Shown here in pieces: positions 1 through 9,674 of a stretch of 51,777 nt of DNA (position 1 is the first letter of the stretch; each line of letters starts with the position of its first letter). The notes under the pieces were generated by a model. The model had not been told where the DNA came from. It made no database searches and saw nothing but the letters and a program-made list of their open reading frames with translations. Origin of the DNA: Verrucomicrobiota bacterium (lineage in GTDB: Bacteria; Verrucomicrobiota; Verrucomicrobiae; Limisphaerales; UBA11358); NCBI GenBank assembly GCA_014860005.1, contig JACZKP010000185.1, forward strand, positions 1 through 51,777, in the 5' to 3' direction. A program made the translations under genes and the position numbers.

Positions 1-1
1 T

Positions 2-148
2 TGGCGATATGGATTCCTGGTCTGCGATGACACCACGCCTGCGGCGGACCAACGCACCCCGAAAAGCGTGTTCGCGTTTCACGCGCTCAAAGGCGCCAGC
101 GAGCAAGGGTTCAGCCATTTGTTGAGCGACTTGGATTTGCAACTGTCA
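2..148 (+). pseudogene. Transposase-like remnant fused to vapC
   Basis: The frame is open from the window edge and reads WRYGFLVCDD, then a HALKGASEQGFSHLLSDL stretch. That segment resembles the C-terminal part of DDE transposases (IS1380-like by eye, not certain). It runs without a stop into a PIN-domain protein, so transposase end and toxin body were joined in frame. The 5' part lies outside the window. What it is beyond a transposase-like remnant cannot be settled from this sequence alone. Confidence 0.35.
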
Positions 149-529
149 GCGGCGGCGTTGCTGGCGATGTTTTTTGGCGAGCCGGGCATGGAGAAAATGC
201 GCGTCCTGTTCCACAAAGCGGCTGAAGCCGACCACCCCGCGCTGATCAGCGCCGTGAACTGAGCGGAAGTGCTTTACCGGATGGAGCGCAAACAGGGCAA
301 GGCAGGCTTGGAAACCGCGCGCCGGTTCGAGCACACGATGCCACTGGACGTTGCGCCGCTCGACCGTGAACTGGCCGAGGCCGCCGCGCATTTGAAAAAC
401 GAACACGACCTCGGCCTGGCCGATGCCTTCGCCGCCGCGCTTGCCAAAAGCAAAAAGGCCGAACTCGTCACCGCCGACACCGAATTCACGCCGCTGGAAA
501 AGGAAATCAAAATCAACTGGCTGAAATAA
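149..529 (+). pseudogene. vapC: VapC-type PIN-domain toxin, broken by a stop
   Basis: PIN-domain ribonucleases of VapC toxins cleave tRNA or rRNA. The N-terminal half shows ALLAMFFGEPGMEKM and LISAVN; the C-terminal half shows ADAFAAALA, LVTADTEF and an IKINWL ending, all typical PIN blocks carrying acidic catalytic residues. An in-frame TGA at 260-262 sits exactly where family members have the Trp of 'SAVNWAEV', so a single TGG to TGA change explains the break. The first acidic residue ('LDAYAL' block) is missing because the gene is fused to the transposase-like remnant upstream. No antitoxin gene is visible. Readthrough is possible but the loss of the first PIN aspartate argues for a dead gene. 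Confidence 0.72.
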
Positions 530-532
530 CTT

Positions 533-1381
533 TCAGCGAGATAGTGCGGCAAACTGAATCGGATCAAGGGAGCATGTATTACGAAGCGAGCCGGGCAAAA
601 CAAATAGCTTTGGCTGCTGGGTGAAATTGAACAGATGATAAAGTTGATACTCGGTTTCTCGCGTTTCGGAAACACCCACTTCATTCTTGGACGCGAAGAA
701 AGGAGTTAGCGCACCGAACCGTGTCGTCTTCACTTCAATCAACCTGTCCCGGCCGTTCGTCTCAAAGGATTTAATGTCAAAGCCGAGATGGTCGCATGTG
801 GTATTTGCGACGTGTTCGATTCTGCCTGCCAAGTCTTTCTTCCCCGCTTGCCAGAGTCGTTGGTGTTCAAACTCCAGAACCAGCTTTTCTCCCGCCAGTC
901 CCAGCGTTTGATTCCGTGATTCCATTTCGAGGTAGTTTCGTCGGACGGGTTTACGAGTCCGTAGCGCGGAATTATAAAGCTTGGGTTTATCGTTCTCTCT
1001 GCGAGGTGGGGCGACCAACATCGCCAGCAGGTTGTTCACGACGGGAGGTTTCTCTATTGTCTGCTCGACTGCGGTTGCGGCCGTCTCATGCAGACCGGCA
1101 GCACCGAGGAGGCGCTCTTCAACGACGTCGCAGAGGAGTTCCTGGTAGTTTCGCAGCGGCTTGTATCCATCAATGTATGGGTATCCCAGTTCGATCAGCA
1201 CGGCGCTGATGTTCTGGTGCTTCTTCTCAATCGCCCCTTTGGTTCTTTTTGCAGGTAGCCTCTGAAGATTGCGATTGTGTTCGGCTTTGTTGAGCGGCTC
1301 GCCACGAAGTTCCATTGCGAGCATCTCGAAATAATCTGAGACAGTCGCTTCCACTTCCTCGTGTGACCAATTGTCCGCCAT
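533..1381 (-). CDS. DUF3883 domain protein, nuclease-like
   Basis: A 282-residue protein on the minus strand. The N-terminal half (about 1-110) is helical and contains KGAIEKKHQNISAVLIELG, a block common in DUF3883 proteins of defence islands. The C-terminal third has GFDIKSFE followed by LIEVKTTRFG, which fits a PD-(D/E)xK nuclease core (Asp of GFDI, Glu and Lys of IEVK), and ends in the DUF3883 block with FFASKNEVGVSE and YQLYHLFNF. Such proteins often sit beside restriction systems or mobile elements; here it lies between a broken vapC and a vsr fragment. Substrate unknown; nuclease activity is an inference from the motif. The ATG at 1381 is the only good start. Confidence 0.8.
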   Translation of the reverse strand: MADNWSHEEVEATVSDYFEMLAMELRGEPLNKAEHNRNLQRLPAKRTKGAIEKKHQNISAVLIELGYPYIDGYKPLRNYQELLCDVVEERLLGAAGLHETAATAVEQTIEKPPVVNNLLAMLVAPPRRENDKPKLYNSALRTRKPVRRNYLEMESRNQTLGLAGEKLVLEFEHQRLWQAGKKDLAGRIEHVANTTCDHLGFDIKSFETNGRDRLIEVKTTRFGALTPFFASKNEVGVSETRETEYQLYHLFNFTQQPKLFVLPGSLRNTCSLDPIQFAALSR

Positions 1382-1493
1382 AGTTCAAAACGTGCGAGCG
1401 AGGTCCAGGTTGTGCATCGCTTGTCGAATTGGCAACTTTGAATTCGTTCGGGCGTGGTCAGCCGTCGCGTATCTGTTTCCCGGTCTGCGTCCC

Positions 1494-1702
1494 GACGGTT
1501 ACAATGACGCTGACAGTGGCTGGCCGCGCACGTTGAAACGCTTTACGGCTGAAGCGTGGCGTCGCGCGGATGCAGGCGAACTGGCCGACGAAGAATTGTA
1601 TCCGAGCGACGCGCAATGGAGCGGGCTTTACGACCGGATGCACACGCACGAGCCGGATGAAATGGAACGGCACCTTGTGCTCGCTGGCGATCATGGGAAG
1701 CG
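1494..1702 (+). pseudogene. Unrecognised protein fragment
   Basis: One frame gives a protein-like stretch without an in-frame start: GWPRTLKRFTAEAW, then ADAGELADEELYPSDAQW and GLYDRMHTHEPDEMERHL. Composition and length look like a real coding segment rather than a shadow, but I do not recognise the family. It runs straight into a GC-rich repeat element at about 1724, so its 3' end has been replaced. Confidence 0.35.
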
Positions 1703-1723
1703 GCATAGGAAAAGAAGCGACAC

Positions 1724-1838
1724 CTCACCCCGGCCCTCGCCGCAGGAGTTTGTTTTCTCCCGACGACCCTCACCCGGTCTGCGACCACCCTCTCCCGTCC
1801 CGCGAGCGAGGGACAGCGATCGAGGCGGAGAGGGAGAA
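1724..1838. repeat. CTCACCCC/GAGAGGGAG palindromic repeat
   Basis: Starts with CTCACCCCGGCCCTCGCC and ends with GGCGGAGAGGGAGAA, the arms of a large imperfect hairpin. The same element type is seen at 24036-24102 inside a helicase gene and at 42615-42745 inside atpR. It looks like a non-autonomous REP/MITE-like element; the mobilising enzyme is not in the window. Confidence 0.75.
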
Positions 1839-1943
1839 ATCCATCGCGCTCCTTGTGTTCTTTTGTGGCAAATGATTTTCGTGTAGTTCGTGTGTTTCGT
1901 GGTTAAAAAAACGTTTTCACCAAGGCCAAGCGGTCGGAAGGCA

Positions 1944-2102
1944 TTCTGGCGGCGCAAATTTTCTGTGAACAAGAAGCGCGACGGAATTGTGAATCGCACA
2001 TTGCGAAAGGCGGGCTGGCGAGTGTTGCGGATTTGGGAACACGAGCTTGCGCGCAAGAATGAGGCGAGACTTGTGCGGCGAAGTTTGCGGGTATTGGAAT
2101 GA
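1944..2102 (+). pseudogene. vsr: C-terminal fragment of Vsr endonuclease
   Basis: The frame reads FWRRKFSVNKKRDGIVNRTL followed by KAGWRVLRIWEHELARKNE, the C-terminal half of very short patch repair (Vsr) endonucleases, which nick T:G mismatches next to Dcm-type methylation. The N-terminal half with the catalytic Asp is absent; upstream is repeat-like boilerplate (TTCGTGTGTTTCGTGG) after the hairpin element. A Vsr remnant implies that a C5-cytosine methyltransferase was once nearby. Confidence 0.75.
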
Positions 2103-2204
2103 TCTTCCTTTCTGTGCGTTCTCTTGCGGCAAAAGAAATCCGTGGTTTCCGCCTTTGCTCACGCGTTGCGGCATCAACTGGGTCGTCCCCACAAATTCCA
2201 GGGT

Positions 2205-2224
2205 GGGGTCAATACCCCATAGCC
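2205..2224 (+). promoter_or_regulatory. GGGGT-N4-ACCCC palindrome ahead of xfp
   Basis: GGGGT, CAAT, ACCCC, then ATAGCC. Perfect 5-bp arms with a 4-bp centre, about 230 bp before the phosphoketolase start. Related sites lie at 8122, 31419, 32564 and 39142, all in the same orientation relative to the gene downstream. Role as an operator is inferred. Confidence 0.5.
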
Positions 2225-2310
2225 AAGCCGATCCTGCCAGCGGAAAATGAGAATTGGCATCCGCGATGATCGTGGGACGACTGCTTCTCAAACGCGCTGT
2301 TGCCGAACGC

Positions 2311-2417
2311 GAGCGGGGCGCGGCGTTCCCGCCGCTTCAACTCTCGAATCGGAAGCGGGCTGACCATTGGCTGCGTCGCACCGCAATGGACGGCGAAGCG
2401 GCGGGACGCCGCGCTCC
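2311..2417. repeat. Imperfect inverted repeat ahead of xfp
   Basis: The left arm (2311-2338) reads GAGCGGGGCGCGGCGTTCCC and continues CGCCGCTTC; the right arm (2395-2417) is nearly its reverse complement, GAAGCGGCGGGACGCCGCGC. The loop is about 56 bp. This looks like a MITE-like intergenic element. It ends 36 bp before the xfp start, so it may lie in the xfp leader. Confidence 0.7.
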
Positions 2418-2453
2418 GTCGCCCGATTGAGCGAGCCTGAATAGTTGCGAACC

Positions 2454-4814
2454 ATGAAAACAAAAACACTTTCAGCGGAATTGCTCCGCCGGATTGACGC
2501 GTATTGGCGCGCGGCGAATTACCTCTCGGTCGGCCAGATTTATCTCTACGACAACCCGCTGCTCAAACAGCCGCTCAAACTGGCGCACATCAAACCGCGC
2601 CTGCTCGGCCACTGGGGCACGACGCCGGGGCTGAACTTCATCTACACTCATCTGAACCGCGTCATCAAGGAACACGACCTGAACGCCATCTACATCACCG
2701 GGCCGGGCCATGGCGGTCCGGGCCTGGTGGCGAATGCTTATCTCGAAGGCACCTACAGCGAAGTCTATCCCAACATCGCGCAAGACGCGGACGGGATGCA
2801 GCGGTTGTTCAAACAGTTCTCCTTCCCCGGCGGCATTCCGAGCCATGTGGCGCCGGAGATACCGGGTTCAATTCACGAGGGCGGCGAGCTGGGTTATTCG
2901 CTGTCGCACGCATTCGGGGCGGCGTTCGACAATCCCGACCTGCTCGTCGCGTGTGTTATCGGCGATGGCGAAGCGGAGACCGGCCCGCTGGCCACAAGCT
3001 GGCACTCGAACAAGTTTCTCAATCCGGTGCATGACGGCGCGGTGCTGCCCATTCTGCATTTGAACGATTTCAAGATCGCCGGCCCGACCGTGCTGGCGCG
3101 TATTCCGCATGATGAATTGGAAGCGCTTTTTCGCGGTTACGGTTACACGCCGTATTTTGTCGAAGGGGACGACCCGGACAAGATGCACCAGCTCATGGCC
3201 GCCACGCTCGATGCGGTCGTGGCGGACATCCGGCGCATTCAACGCGAGGCGCGGGCGAAAGGTTTCAAGAAACGACCGAGCTGGCCGATGATTATTCTCC
3301 GCTCACCGAAAGGCTGGACCGGTCCAAAGATGGTGGACGGCAAAAAGACCGAAGGCTCGTGGCGTTCGCATCAAGTGCCAATGGGCGACATGAGTCATCC
3401 GGGCCATGTGAAGATTTTGGAGAAGTGGCTCAAGAGCTATCGTCCGCAGGAGTTGTTCGATAAGACTGGCAGGCTGCGTTCCGAACTCGTCGAACTCGCC
3501 CCGAAAGGCGAACGCCGCATGAGCGCCAATCCGCACGCCAACGGCGGCTTGTTGTTAAACGATTTGCGGCTGCCGGATTTCCGCGACTACGCGGTGAAGG
3601 TGCAAAAGCCCGGCGGCGTGCTGGGCGAAGCCACGCGCGTGCAGGGGGAATTCATCCGTGACGTGATCAAACGCAACCCCGCCAATTTCCGCGTTTTCAG
3701 CCCGGACGAAACGAGCTCGAATCGCTGGGGCGCGGTGTTCGAGGTGACGGATCGTTGCTCAACGGCGGAAATTCTCCCCGGCGACGATCACGTCGCGCCC
3801 ACTGGCCGGGTCATGGAGATATTGAGCGAGCATCAATGCGAAGGCTGGCTCGAAGGCTATTTGCTCACGGGTCGGCACGGATTCTTCTCCTGCTACGAAG
3901 CATTCATTCACATCGTGGACTCGATGTTCAACCAGCACGCCAAGTGGCTGGATGTGGCCGGCGAGATTCCGTGGCGGCGGCCCATTGCGTCGCTGAACTA
4001 CCTGTTGTCGTCGCACGTCTGGCGGCAGGATCACAACGGTTTCAGTCACCAAGATCCCGGCTTCATTGATGTGGTGGCGAACAAGAAGGCGGAAGTCGTT
4101 CGCATCTATCTGCCGCCCGATGCGAACACGCTGCTTTCGGTGACGGCTCACTGTCTGCGCAGCCGGAACTACGTAAACGTGATCGTCGCTGGCAAACAAC
4201 CCACGCCGCAATGGCTCGACATGGACGCCGCCATCAAACATTGCACGGCCGGCATCGGCATCTGGCCGTGGGCCAGCAACGATCAGGGTGGCGAGCCGGA
4301 TGTTGTCATGGCGTGCTGCGGCGACGTGCCGACGCTCGAAACCCTGGCCGCAATGAAATTGCTTCGGAACTATTTTTCCAAACTAAAAGTCCGCGTGATC
4401 AACGTGGTGGATTTGATGAAACTCCAGCCGCAGAGCGAACATCCGCACGGCCTGAGCGACAAAGATTTCGATGTGCTCTTCACCAAAGACAAACCCATCA
4501 TCTTCGCCCATCACGGCTATCCGATGCTCATCCACCGGCTCACGTATCGGCGCACCAATCACAAGAATCTCCATGTGCGCGGCTTCAAGGAAGAAGGCAC
4601 GACCTCGACCCCGTTCGACATGGTGGTGATGAACGACCTCGACCGTTTCCATCTAGTTTCCGACGTGATTGACCGCGTGCCCCAGCTTGGCCCGCGCGCG
4701 GCCTATGTGAAGCAAGCCCTGCGCGACAAGCTTATCGAGCACAAGCAATACATCGCGAAGAATGGCGAGGACATGCCCGAAATTCGGAACTGGAAATGGA
4801 GTAACCCCAAATGA
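2454..4814 (+). CDS. xfp: Phosphoketolase (Xfp family)
   Basis: Phosphoketolase cleaves xylulose-5-phosphate or fructose-6-phosphate with phosphate, giving acetyl phosphate and an aldose phosphate. It uses thiamine diphosphate and acts in the cytoplasm. At 786 residues it has full family length. Diagnostic blocks: [20 protein letters not shown] near residue 85, [20 protein letters not shown] near 170, [10 protein letters not shown] near 210, [19 protein letters not shown] near 415, and [16 protein letters not shown] near 475. The ATG at 2454 is preferred over an in-frame TTG at 2445. The stop overlaps the aldolase start by ATGA, so the two are probably translationally coupled. One small oddity is LHLNDFKI where many relatives have LHLNGYKI. 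Confidence 0.95.
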   Translation: MKTKTLSAELLRRIDAYWRAANYLSVGQIYLYDNPLLKQPLKLAHIKPRLLGHWGTTPGLNFIYTHLNRVIKEHDLNAIYITGPGHGGPGLVANAYLEGTYSEVYPNIAQDADGMQRLFKQFSFPGGIPSHVAPEIPGSIHEGGELGYSLSHAFGAAFDNPDLLVACVIGDGEAETGPLATSWHSNKFLNPVHDGAVLPILHLNDFKIAGPTVLARIPHDELEALFRGYGYTPYFVEGDDPDKMHQLMAATLDAVVADIRRIQREARAKGFKKRPSWPMIILRSPKGWTGPKMVDGKKTEGSWRSHQVPMGDMSHPGHVKILEKWLKSYRPQELFDKTGRLRSELVELAPKGERRMSANPHANGGLLLNDLRLPDFRDYAVKVQKPGGVLGEATRVQGEFIRDVIKRNPANFRVFSPDETSSNRWGAVFEVTDRCSTAEILPGDDHVAPTGRVMEILSEHQCEGWLEGYLLTGRHGFFSCYEAFIHIVDSMFNQHAKWLDVAGEIPWRRPIASLNYLLSSHVWRQDHNGFSHQDPGFIDVVANKKAEVVRIYLPPDANTLLSVTAHCLRSRNYVNVIVAGKQPTPQWLDMDAAIKHCTAGIGIWPWASNDQGGEPDVVMACCGDVPTLETLAAMKLLRNYFSKLKVRVINVVDLMKLQPQSEHPHGLSDKDFDVLFTKDKPIIFAHHGYPMLIHRLTYRRTNHKNLHVRGFKEEGTTSTPFDMVVMNDLDRFHLVSDVIDRVPQLGPRAAYVKQALRDKLIEHKQYIAKNGEDMPEIRNWKWSNPK

Positions 4815-6748
4815 ACACGCAACTGCTTATAGATACCGCAAGGGCGATGGTTGCCGACGACAAGGGTCTGTTGGCGATGGATGAAAGCCATCCGACGTGC
4901 AACAAGCGCTTCGCGAAGCTGAATATTCCGCAGACCGAGGAGGCCCGGCGCGCGTATCGGGAATTGATCATTACCACGCCCGGTCTTCACGAATCCATCA
5001 GTGGCGTGATCCTTTTCGACGAGACGATTCGTCAGCAAAAGAAGGACGGCACTTCCTTCATCAAAGTCATCACTGATGCGGGAATTATTCCCGGCATCAA
5101 AGTGGACGCCGGCGCGAAGGACATGGCCGGTCATCCCGGAGAGAAAATCACCGAAGGTCTGGATGGATTGCGCGACCGGCTGAAGGAATATTTTCAAATG
5201 GGCGCGCGGTTCGCCAAGTGGCGCGCAGTGATTACCGTGAAAGATGACGTTCCCAGCCGCAGTGGCTTGGAAGCCAACGCCCACGCGCTGGCGCGCTATG
5301 CTGCGTTGTGCCAGGAAGCTGGACTCGTTCCCATCGTCGAGCCGGAAGTCCTCATGGACGGAGAACACACTTTGGAGCGGTGTCGCAAAGTCACGGAGGA
5401 AGCCCTGCGAAATGTCTTCATCCAGTTGAACTGCCAGCGCGTGATGTTGGAAGGAATCATCCTCAAACCGAACATGGTGCTGCCGGGTTTGACCTGCCCG
5501 CAGCAAGCATCGGACGAAGCAGTAGCCGACGCGACGGTCCAGTGTCTCTTGCGAAATGTTCCCGCTGCCGTGCCGGGGATTGCGTTCCTGTCGGGTGGTC
5601 AATCCGCTGAACTGGCTTCGGCCCGTTTGAATGCCATGAATGTCCGATTCAAGTCGCGCGTGCCGTGGTCCTTGTCGTTCTCGTTTGGCCGCGCGCTCCA
5701 GCAACCGGCTTTGGAAATTTGGCACGGCCAGGAGGCGAACGTAAAAGCGGCGCAACAAGCTCTGCTTCATCGCGCCCGGTGCAACCGGGCGGCGCGCCGT
5801 GGTGAATATGAACCTGGGCGCACCGACCAGCCGGCCATCGCTTTGGGGAACTCCGTCGCGCCCGAATCTTTAGTCCCGGCAACTGAGGCCGGCGTGGGTG
5901 AAAGAAGCGCCTTGAAACAGCGGGCGCTGGAACGATGGGAAAACGAAGGCGGCGAGATGCCCGCGGTTCCGACTCCACAGCCCGTCGGGATGAGTGCAGT
6001 GTGCCGCGCGGGGAAGAAACTCTTCGTCTTCGACCTCGATGGCACGCTGGCCGAAAGCAAAGCCGCGCTCGATGCCGAGATGGCCGCGCTGCTAAAAACA
6101 CTCCTTGGGCAGGTGAAAGTCGCGGTGATTTCCGGCGGTGATTGGCCGCAATTTGAATCGCAGTTGCTCGCCAATCTTTCCCCGGACGCCAACCTCGAGC
6201 AGCTCTCGCTGCTGCCGACCTGCGGCACGAAGTTCTATCAATTTGATTCCGGTTGGCAGCAGCTTTATGCGGATGATTTCACCACGGCGGAGAAGGAGAA
6301 AATAATCCAGTCGTTGGAGGCGGCGGTCGGAGCGGAGGACTTTGGGATCAAGAAAATCTGGGGCGAGCAGATTGAAGATCGCGGCAGCCAGATCACGTTC
6401 TCGGCTTTGGGGCAGCGCGCGCCGCTCGAACAAAAGGAAAAGTGGGACGCTGATTTCACCAAGCGCAAACAGATCAAAGCTGTGCTGAAAGAACTGATTC
6501 CCGAGTTCACCGTGCGGCTGGGCGGCACGACCTCCATTGATGTGACCAAGCTGGGCATAGACAAAGCCTATGGCATAAAAAAACTCCGGGAGATTCTCGG
6601 CATCGAGCTGGAGGAAATGCTTTTCGCCGGCGATGCCTTGTTCCCGGGCGGGAATGATTATCCGGTCAAGGAAGCGGGCGTGGTATCCATTCAAGTCAAA
6701 AATGCCGAGGAAACCAAACGCGTCATCGAGACGTTCCTGGCAAGCTAA
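4811..6748 (+). CDS. Class I aldolase fused to HAD-IIB phosphatase
   Basis: A 645-residue two-domain protein. Residues 1 to about 340 are a class I (Schiff-base) fructose-bisphosphate aldolase: [40 protein letters not shown], and [11 protein letters not shown] with the Schiff-base Lys219. Residues about 400-645 are a HAD hydrolase of the phosphomannomutase/sucrose-phosphatase-like group: [12 protein letters not shown] (D408 nucleophile, D410), VAVISGGD, and a late [13 protein letters not shown] motif that binds Mg2+. The linker (about 345-398) is not conserved to my eye; an ATG at 5990 could mark the start of a once separate phosphatase. The context with phosphoketolase suggests joint handling of fructose bisphosphate and sugar phosphates; the phosphatase substrate is unknown. 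Confidence 0.88.
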   Translation: MNTQLLIDTARAMVADDKGLLAMDESHPTCNKRFAKLNIPQTEEARRAYRELIITTPGLHESISGVILFDETIRQQKKDGTSFIKVITDAGIIPGIKVDAGAKDMAGHPGEKITEGLDGLRDRLKEYFQMGARFAKWRAVITVKDDVPSRSGLEANAHALARYAALCQEAGLVPIVEPEVLMDGEHTLERCRKVTEEALRNVFIQLNCQRVMLEGIILKPNMVLPGLTCPQQASDEAVADATVQCLLRNVPAAVPGIAFLSGGQSAELASARLNAMNVRFKSRVPWSLSFSFGRALQQPALEIWHGQEANVKAAQQALLHRARCNRAARRGEYEPGRTDQPAIALGNSVAPESLVPATEAGVGERSALKQRALERWENEGGEMPAVPTPQPVGMSAVCRAGKKLFVFDLDGTLAESKAALDAEMAALLKTLLGQVKVAVISGGDWPQFESQLLANLSPDANLEQLSLLPTCGTKFYQFDSGWQQLYADDFTTAEKEKIIQSLEAAVGAEDFGIKKIWGEQIEDRGSQITFSALGQRAPLEQKEKWDADFTKRKQIKAVLKELIPEFTVRLGGTTSIDVTKLGIDKAYGIKKLREILGIELEEMLFAGDALFPGGNDYPVKEAGVVSIQVKNAEETKRVIETFLAS

Positions 6749-6761
6749 GACACCCCGAGTG

Positions 6762-8051
6762 ATGACGTCTGAACAAAGCGAACTGCTGCGAACGCTGCAA
6801 CAGGACTCGTTCCGCTATTTTGTCCACCAGACCAATCCCGCCAACGGATTGGTGCGGGACAAATCGCGGGAAGGCTGGCCGGCGAGCATCGCCGCCATCG
6901 GCCTAGCCCTCGCGGCTTATCCGGTGGGCGTCGAATGCGGCTTCATGACACGCGGCGACGCGGTGCAACGGACGCTGGCGACGCTCCGATTCTTTGCCCA
7001 CGCACCGCACGGTCCCGAGTCCGATGCCACCGGACACAAAGGTTTCTATTATCACTTCCTCGACATGAAAAGCGGGCGGCGCGCGTGGGGCTGTGAACTA
7101 TCCAGCGTGGACAGCGCGTTCCTGCTCGCCGGCATGTTGGCCGCCGCCGCCTACTTCCAGCGGCAGACGGCCGCGGAAGACGAAATCCGCCGACTCGCGG
7201 ACGCCCTATACCGTAAAGCCGACTGGCGATGGATGCAGAACGGGGCGGCGGCGGTGAGTCACGGCTGGACGCCCGAGAAGGGCTTTCTACGTTACCGCTG
7301 GCACGGCTACGACGAAGCGCTGATCATCTATCTGTTCGGGTTGGGTTCGCCGACGCACCCGCTGCCGGTCGAGAGTTACCACGCCTGGGCTTCGACGTAT
7401 AAATGGAAAACAATTTACGACATTGAGTTCCTCTACGCCGGACCGTTGTTCATTCATCAGTTGTCGCATGTGTGGATTGACTTCCGCGAAATTCGCGACG
7501 AGTTCATGCGCGAGCACGATCTGGATTATTTCGAAAACAGCCGGCGCGCGACCTTGGTGCAGCAACAATACGCGATTCGCAACCCCCGCGGGTTCGCGCA
7601 TTACGACGAATGTTGCTGGGGGATCACCGCCAGCGACGGGCCGGGGCCGAACACACTGTTGGTAGATGGAGTCGAACGCGTGTTCTACGACTACATTGCG
7701 CGCGGCGTGCCCTTCGGGCCCGACGATGGCACGCTGGCGCCGTGGGCAGTGGTCGCGTCGTTGCCGTTCGCGCCCGAGATTGTCCTGCCCACGATCCAGA
7801 ATTATGAACGCATGGAGTTGGAGGCAGCCCGGGCGTATGGCTACAAAGCGAGCTTCAATCCCACCTTTCCGGTGCAGCCGAAACACGAACACGGCTGGGT
7901 GTCGCCGTACAACTTCGGCCTCAATCAGGGTCCGATTGTGTTGATGATCGAGAACCACCGCTCCGATTTCCTGTGGTCACTGATGCGGCAATGTCCGTAT
8001 ATGGTCACCGGCCTGCGCCGGGCGGGATTTACCGGCGGCTGGTTGGGATGA
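6762..8051 (+). CDS. Glucoamylase-like protein (COG5368 family)
   Basis: A 429-residue (alpha/alpha)6-barrel-like protein of the glucoamylase-like family PF10091. Seen blocks: LQQDSFRYFVHQTNPANGLV at the N-terminus, GFYYHFLDM, SSVDSAFLLAGML, GWTPEKGFLRYRWHGYDEAL, AGPLFIHQLSHVWIDFR, and a C-terminal HGWVSPYNFGLNQGPIVLMIEN. Acidic residues in the Gly-Tyr-Asp-Glu block are catalytic candidates. No signal peptide is evident, so action on cytoplasmic glucan or cyclic beta-glucan is possible. It follows the aldolase by 13 bp and probably belongs to the same operon. The ATG at 6762 is chosen because the longer open frame would overlap the aldolase by more than 100 bp. Confidence 0.85.
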   Translation: MTSEQSELLRTLQQDSFRYFVHQTNPANGLVRDKSREGWPASIAAIGLALAAYPVGVECGFMTRGDAVQRTLATLRFFAHAPHGPESDATGHKGFYYHFLDMKSGRRAWGCELSSVDSAFLLAGMLAAAAYFQRQTAAEDEIRRLADALYRKADWRWMQNGAAAVSHGWTPEKGFLRYRWHGYDEALIIYLFGLGSPTHPLPVESYHAWASTYKWKTIYDIEFLYAGPLFIHQLSHVWIDFREIRDEFMREHDLDYFENSRRATLVQQQYAIRNPRGFAHYDECCWGITASDGPGPNTLLVDGVERVFYDYIARGVPFGPDDGTLAPWAVVASLPFAPEIVLPTIQNYERMELEAARAYGYKASFNPTFPVQPKHEHGWVSPYNFGLNQGPIVLMIENHRSDFLWSLMRQCPYMVTGLRRAGFTGGWLG

Positions 8052-8121
8052 CGGGCGGGCGAATGCAATACAGCGCATGACAAATGCACCAAATCTCACT
8101 TCCGCGCGATTGGATTCCGGT

Positions 8122-8135
8122 GGGGTAAACACCCA
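8122..8135 (+). promoter_or_regulatory. GGGGT-AAAC-ACCCA palindrome ahead of MBL gene
   Basis: One mismatch from the perfect palindrome (ACCCA instead of ACCCC), followed by ATACCGCC. It lies 126 bp ahead of the MBL-rhodanese start in the 210-bp gap after the glucoamylase-like gene. The rest of this gap shows no coding potential. Confidence 0.4.
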
Positions 8136-8261
8136 ATACCGCCGCATGGCTCCCCAGCTTACTATCGGCTCTGTTGGTGTTGCACGCATTGACCCTCGCG
8201 AGTGCGTTGGTTGAACAACGTCATCCTCAACGACAAACCATTTGCCAGAACGGAGCATTTT

Positions 8262-9674
8262 ATGGCCCTGATTTTTGAACGAATCCACACCGGCGGCATC
8301 GCCCAACTTTCCTATTTGGTCGGCGATGATTCCGAAGGCGTCGCGGCGGTGTTTGATCCCCGGGCGGACGTGGATTGCTACCTCGAACTCGCCCGCGAGA
8401 AGAAGCTTTCCATCACGCACATTTTTGAAACCCACATTCATGCGGATCTGGTCAGCGGCGCGCGCGAACTCTGTGCGCGGGTTGGGACTGCAAAAATTTT
8501 TGTCAGTCACGAAGGCGGCGCGCACTATGGCTTCGATCATGAGAAAATCAAAGCCGGAGACACGTTTAAGCTCGGTGACGTTTTAATTACCGTTCGGCAC
8601 ACCCCCGGCCACACGCCGGAGCACGTCTCTTATTCTCTGGCGGAAAAGGACCACCCCGACGCGCCTTGGGGCGTGCTCACCGGGGACTCGCTGTTTGTCA
8701 GTTCCGCCGGACGACCGGATCTGCTCGGCAATGCCCAGGCGAAAAAACTGGCGGGACAACAGTTTCATACCCTGCGCGATTATTACCTGAAGCTCGCCGA
8801 TGGCGTGATCATTTATCCGGGACACGGGCACGGATCACCGTGCGGCGCGGACATCGGCGACCGGCTCAGCAGCACGATTGGTTACGAGCGGCGCTTCAAT
8901 GCCTTTCTGCAGTTTCAAGATGAGAAAAGCTTCACCGACTACGCGCTCTCCACCGCGCCGCCCGCCCCGACTTACTATCCGCGCATGAAAAAGTTGAACG
9001 CGAAAGGCCCGGAAGTGCTCGGCAACCTGCCGACAGTGCGCGGCCTTCCGCCCAAATATTTCAAGGAAGCAACCGAGGATAAAGACAACGTGCTGATTGA
9101 TACCCGCATGATGCTGGCGTTTGGCGGAGGCCATATCAAAGGGGCGCTGAGCATCGGCGGTTTGTCCATGCTCTCCATTTGGGCGGGCTGGTTGCTCGAC
9201 GCCGACAAGCCGATCCTGCTCGTGCTGGAGGCAGACGAAAAGCTCAACGAAGTCGTCCGGCTCTTTCTGCGCACGGGTTACACGAAGTTTGCCGGCTATC
9301 TCGTCGGCGGAATGAAGGCATGGAACAATGCAGGGTATCCGCTGGAAGAAGTTGGGCAGATGACCTTCCACGAAATCAAAACGCGCGGGAAAAAGTTGCA
9401 ACTGCTCGACGTGCGTTCACCGGATGAATGGAAGGGCGGTCACATCCCGAATGCGCGCCATCTCTTCCTGGGCGAGCTGCGCGAAAAACTCGGTGAACTG
9501 GATAAGAGCCAGCCCACGGCGGTGTATTGCGACAGCGGCTATCGGGCGAGCATCGCGACCAGCATCTTGAAACAGGAAGGATTTGGCTGCGTCTGCAATG
9601 TGCCCGGAAGCTGGCAGGCGTGGAAGAATGCAGGTTATCGCGTGGACGGCGTGATCGAAAAGACAGAGGAATGA
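8262..9674 (+). CDS. MBL-fold persulfide dioxygenase-like, two rhodanese domains
   Basis: A 470-residue cytoplasmic protein. The metallo-beta-lactamase domain (1 to about 250) has HIHADLVSG with H58, H60 and D62 and RHTPGHTPEHVSY further on, as in ETHE1-type persulfide dioxygenases that oxidise glutathione persulfide to sulfite. Two rhodanese domains follow. The first (about 270-360) has LVLEAD at the active-site loop and lacks the Cys. The second (about 380-465) has YCDSGYRAS with the catalytic Cys. The order resembles the BlrB/CstB-type fusion proteins of sulfide stress. A GGAG at 8252-8255 fits a ribosome-binding site for the ATG at 8262. It opens the sulfur cassette and overlaps the next gene by ATGA. 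Confidence 0.88.
   Translation: MALIFERIHTGGIAQLSYLVGDDSEGVAAVFDPRADVDCYLELAREKKLSITHIFETHIHADLVSGARELCARVGTAKIFVSHEGGAHYGFDHEKIKAGDTFKLGDVLITVRHTPGHTPEHVSYSLAEKDHPDAPWGVLTGDSLFVSSAGRPDLLGNAQAKKLAGQQFHTLRDYYLKLADGVIIYPGHGHGSPCGADIGDRLSSTIGYERRFNAFLQFQDEKSFTDYALSTAPPAPTYYPRMKKLNAKGPEVLGNLPTVRGLPPKYFKEATEDKDNVLIDTRMMLAFGGGHIKGALSIGGLSMLSIWAGWLLDADKPILLVLEADEKLNEVVRLFLRTGYTKFAGYLVGGMKAWNNAGYPLEEVGQMTFHEIKTRGKKLQLLDVRSPDEWKGGHIPNARHLFLGELREKLGELDKSQPTAVYCDSGYRASIATSILKQEGFGCVCNVPGSWQAWKNAGYRVDGVIEKTEE

Noticed and set aside
6747..6780. ACACCCCGAG plus ATGA..TCTGAACAA similarity between 6747 and 37118
   Set aside because: Both precede a gene start (MTSEQS and MNSEQS), but there is no GGGGT arm and the match is about 25 bp, too little to call a repeat or site.
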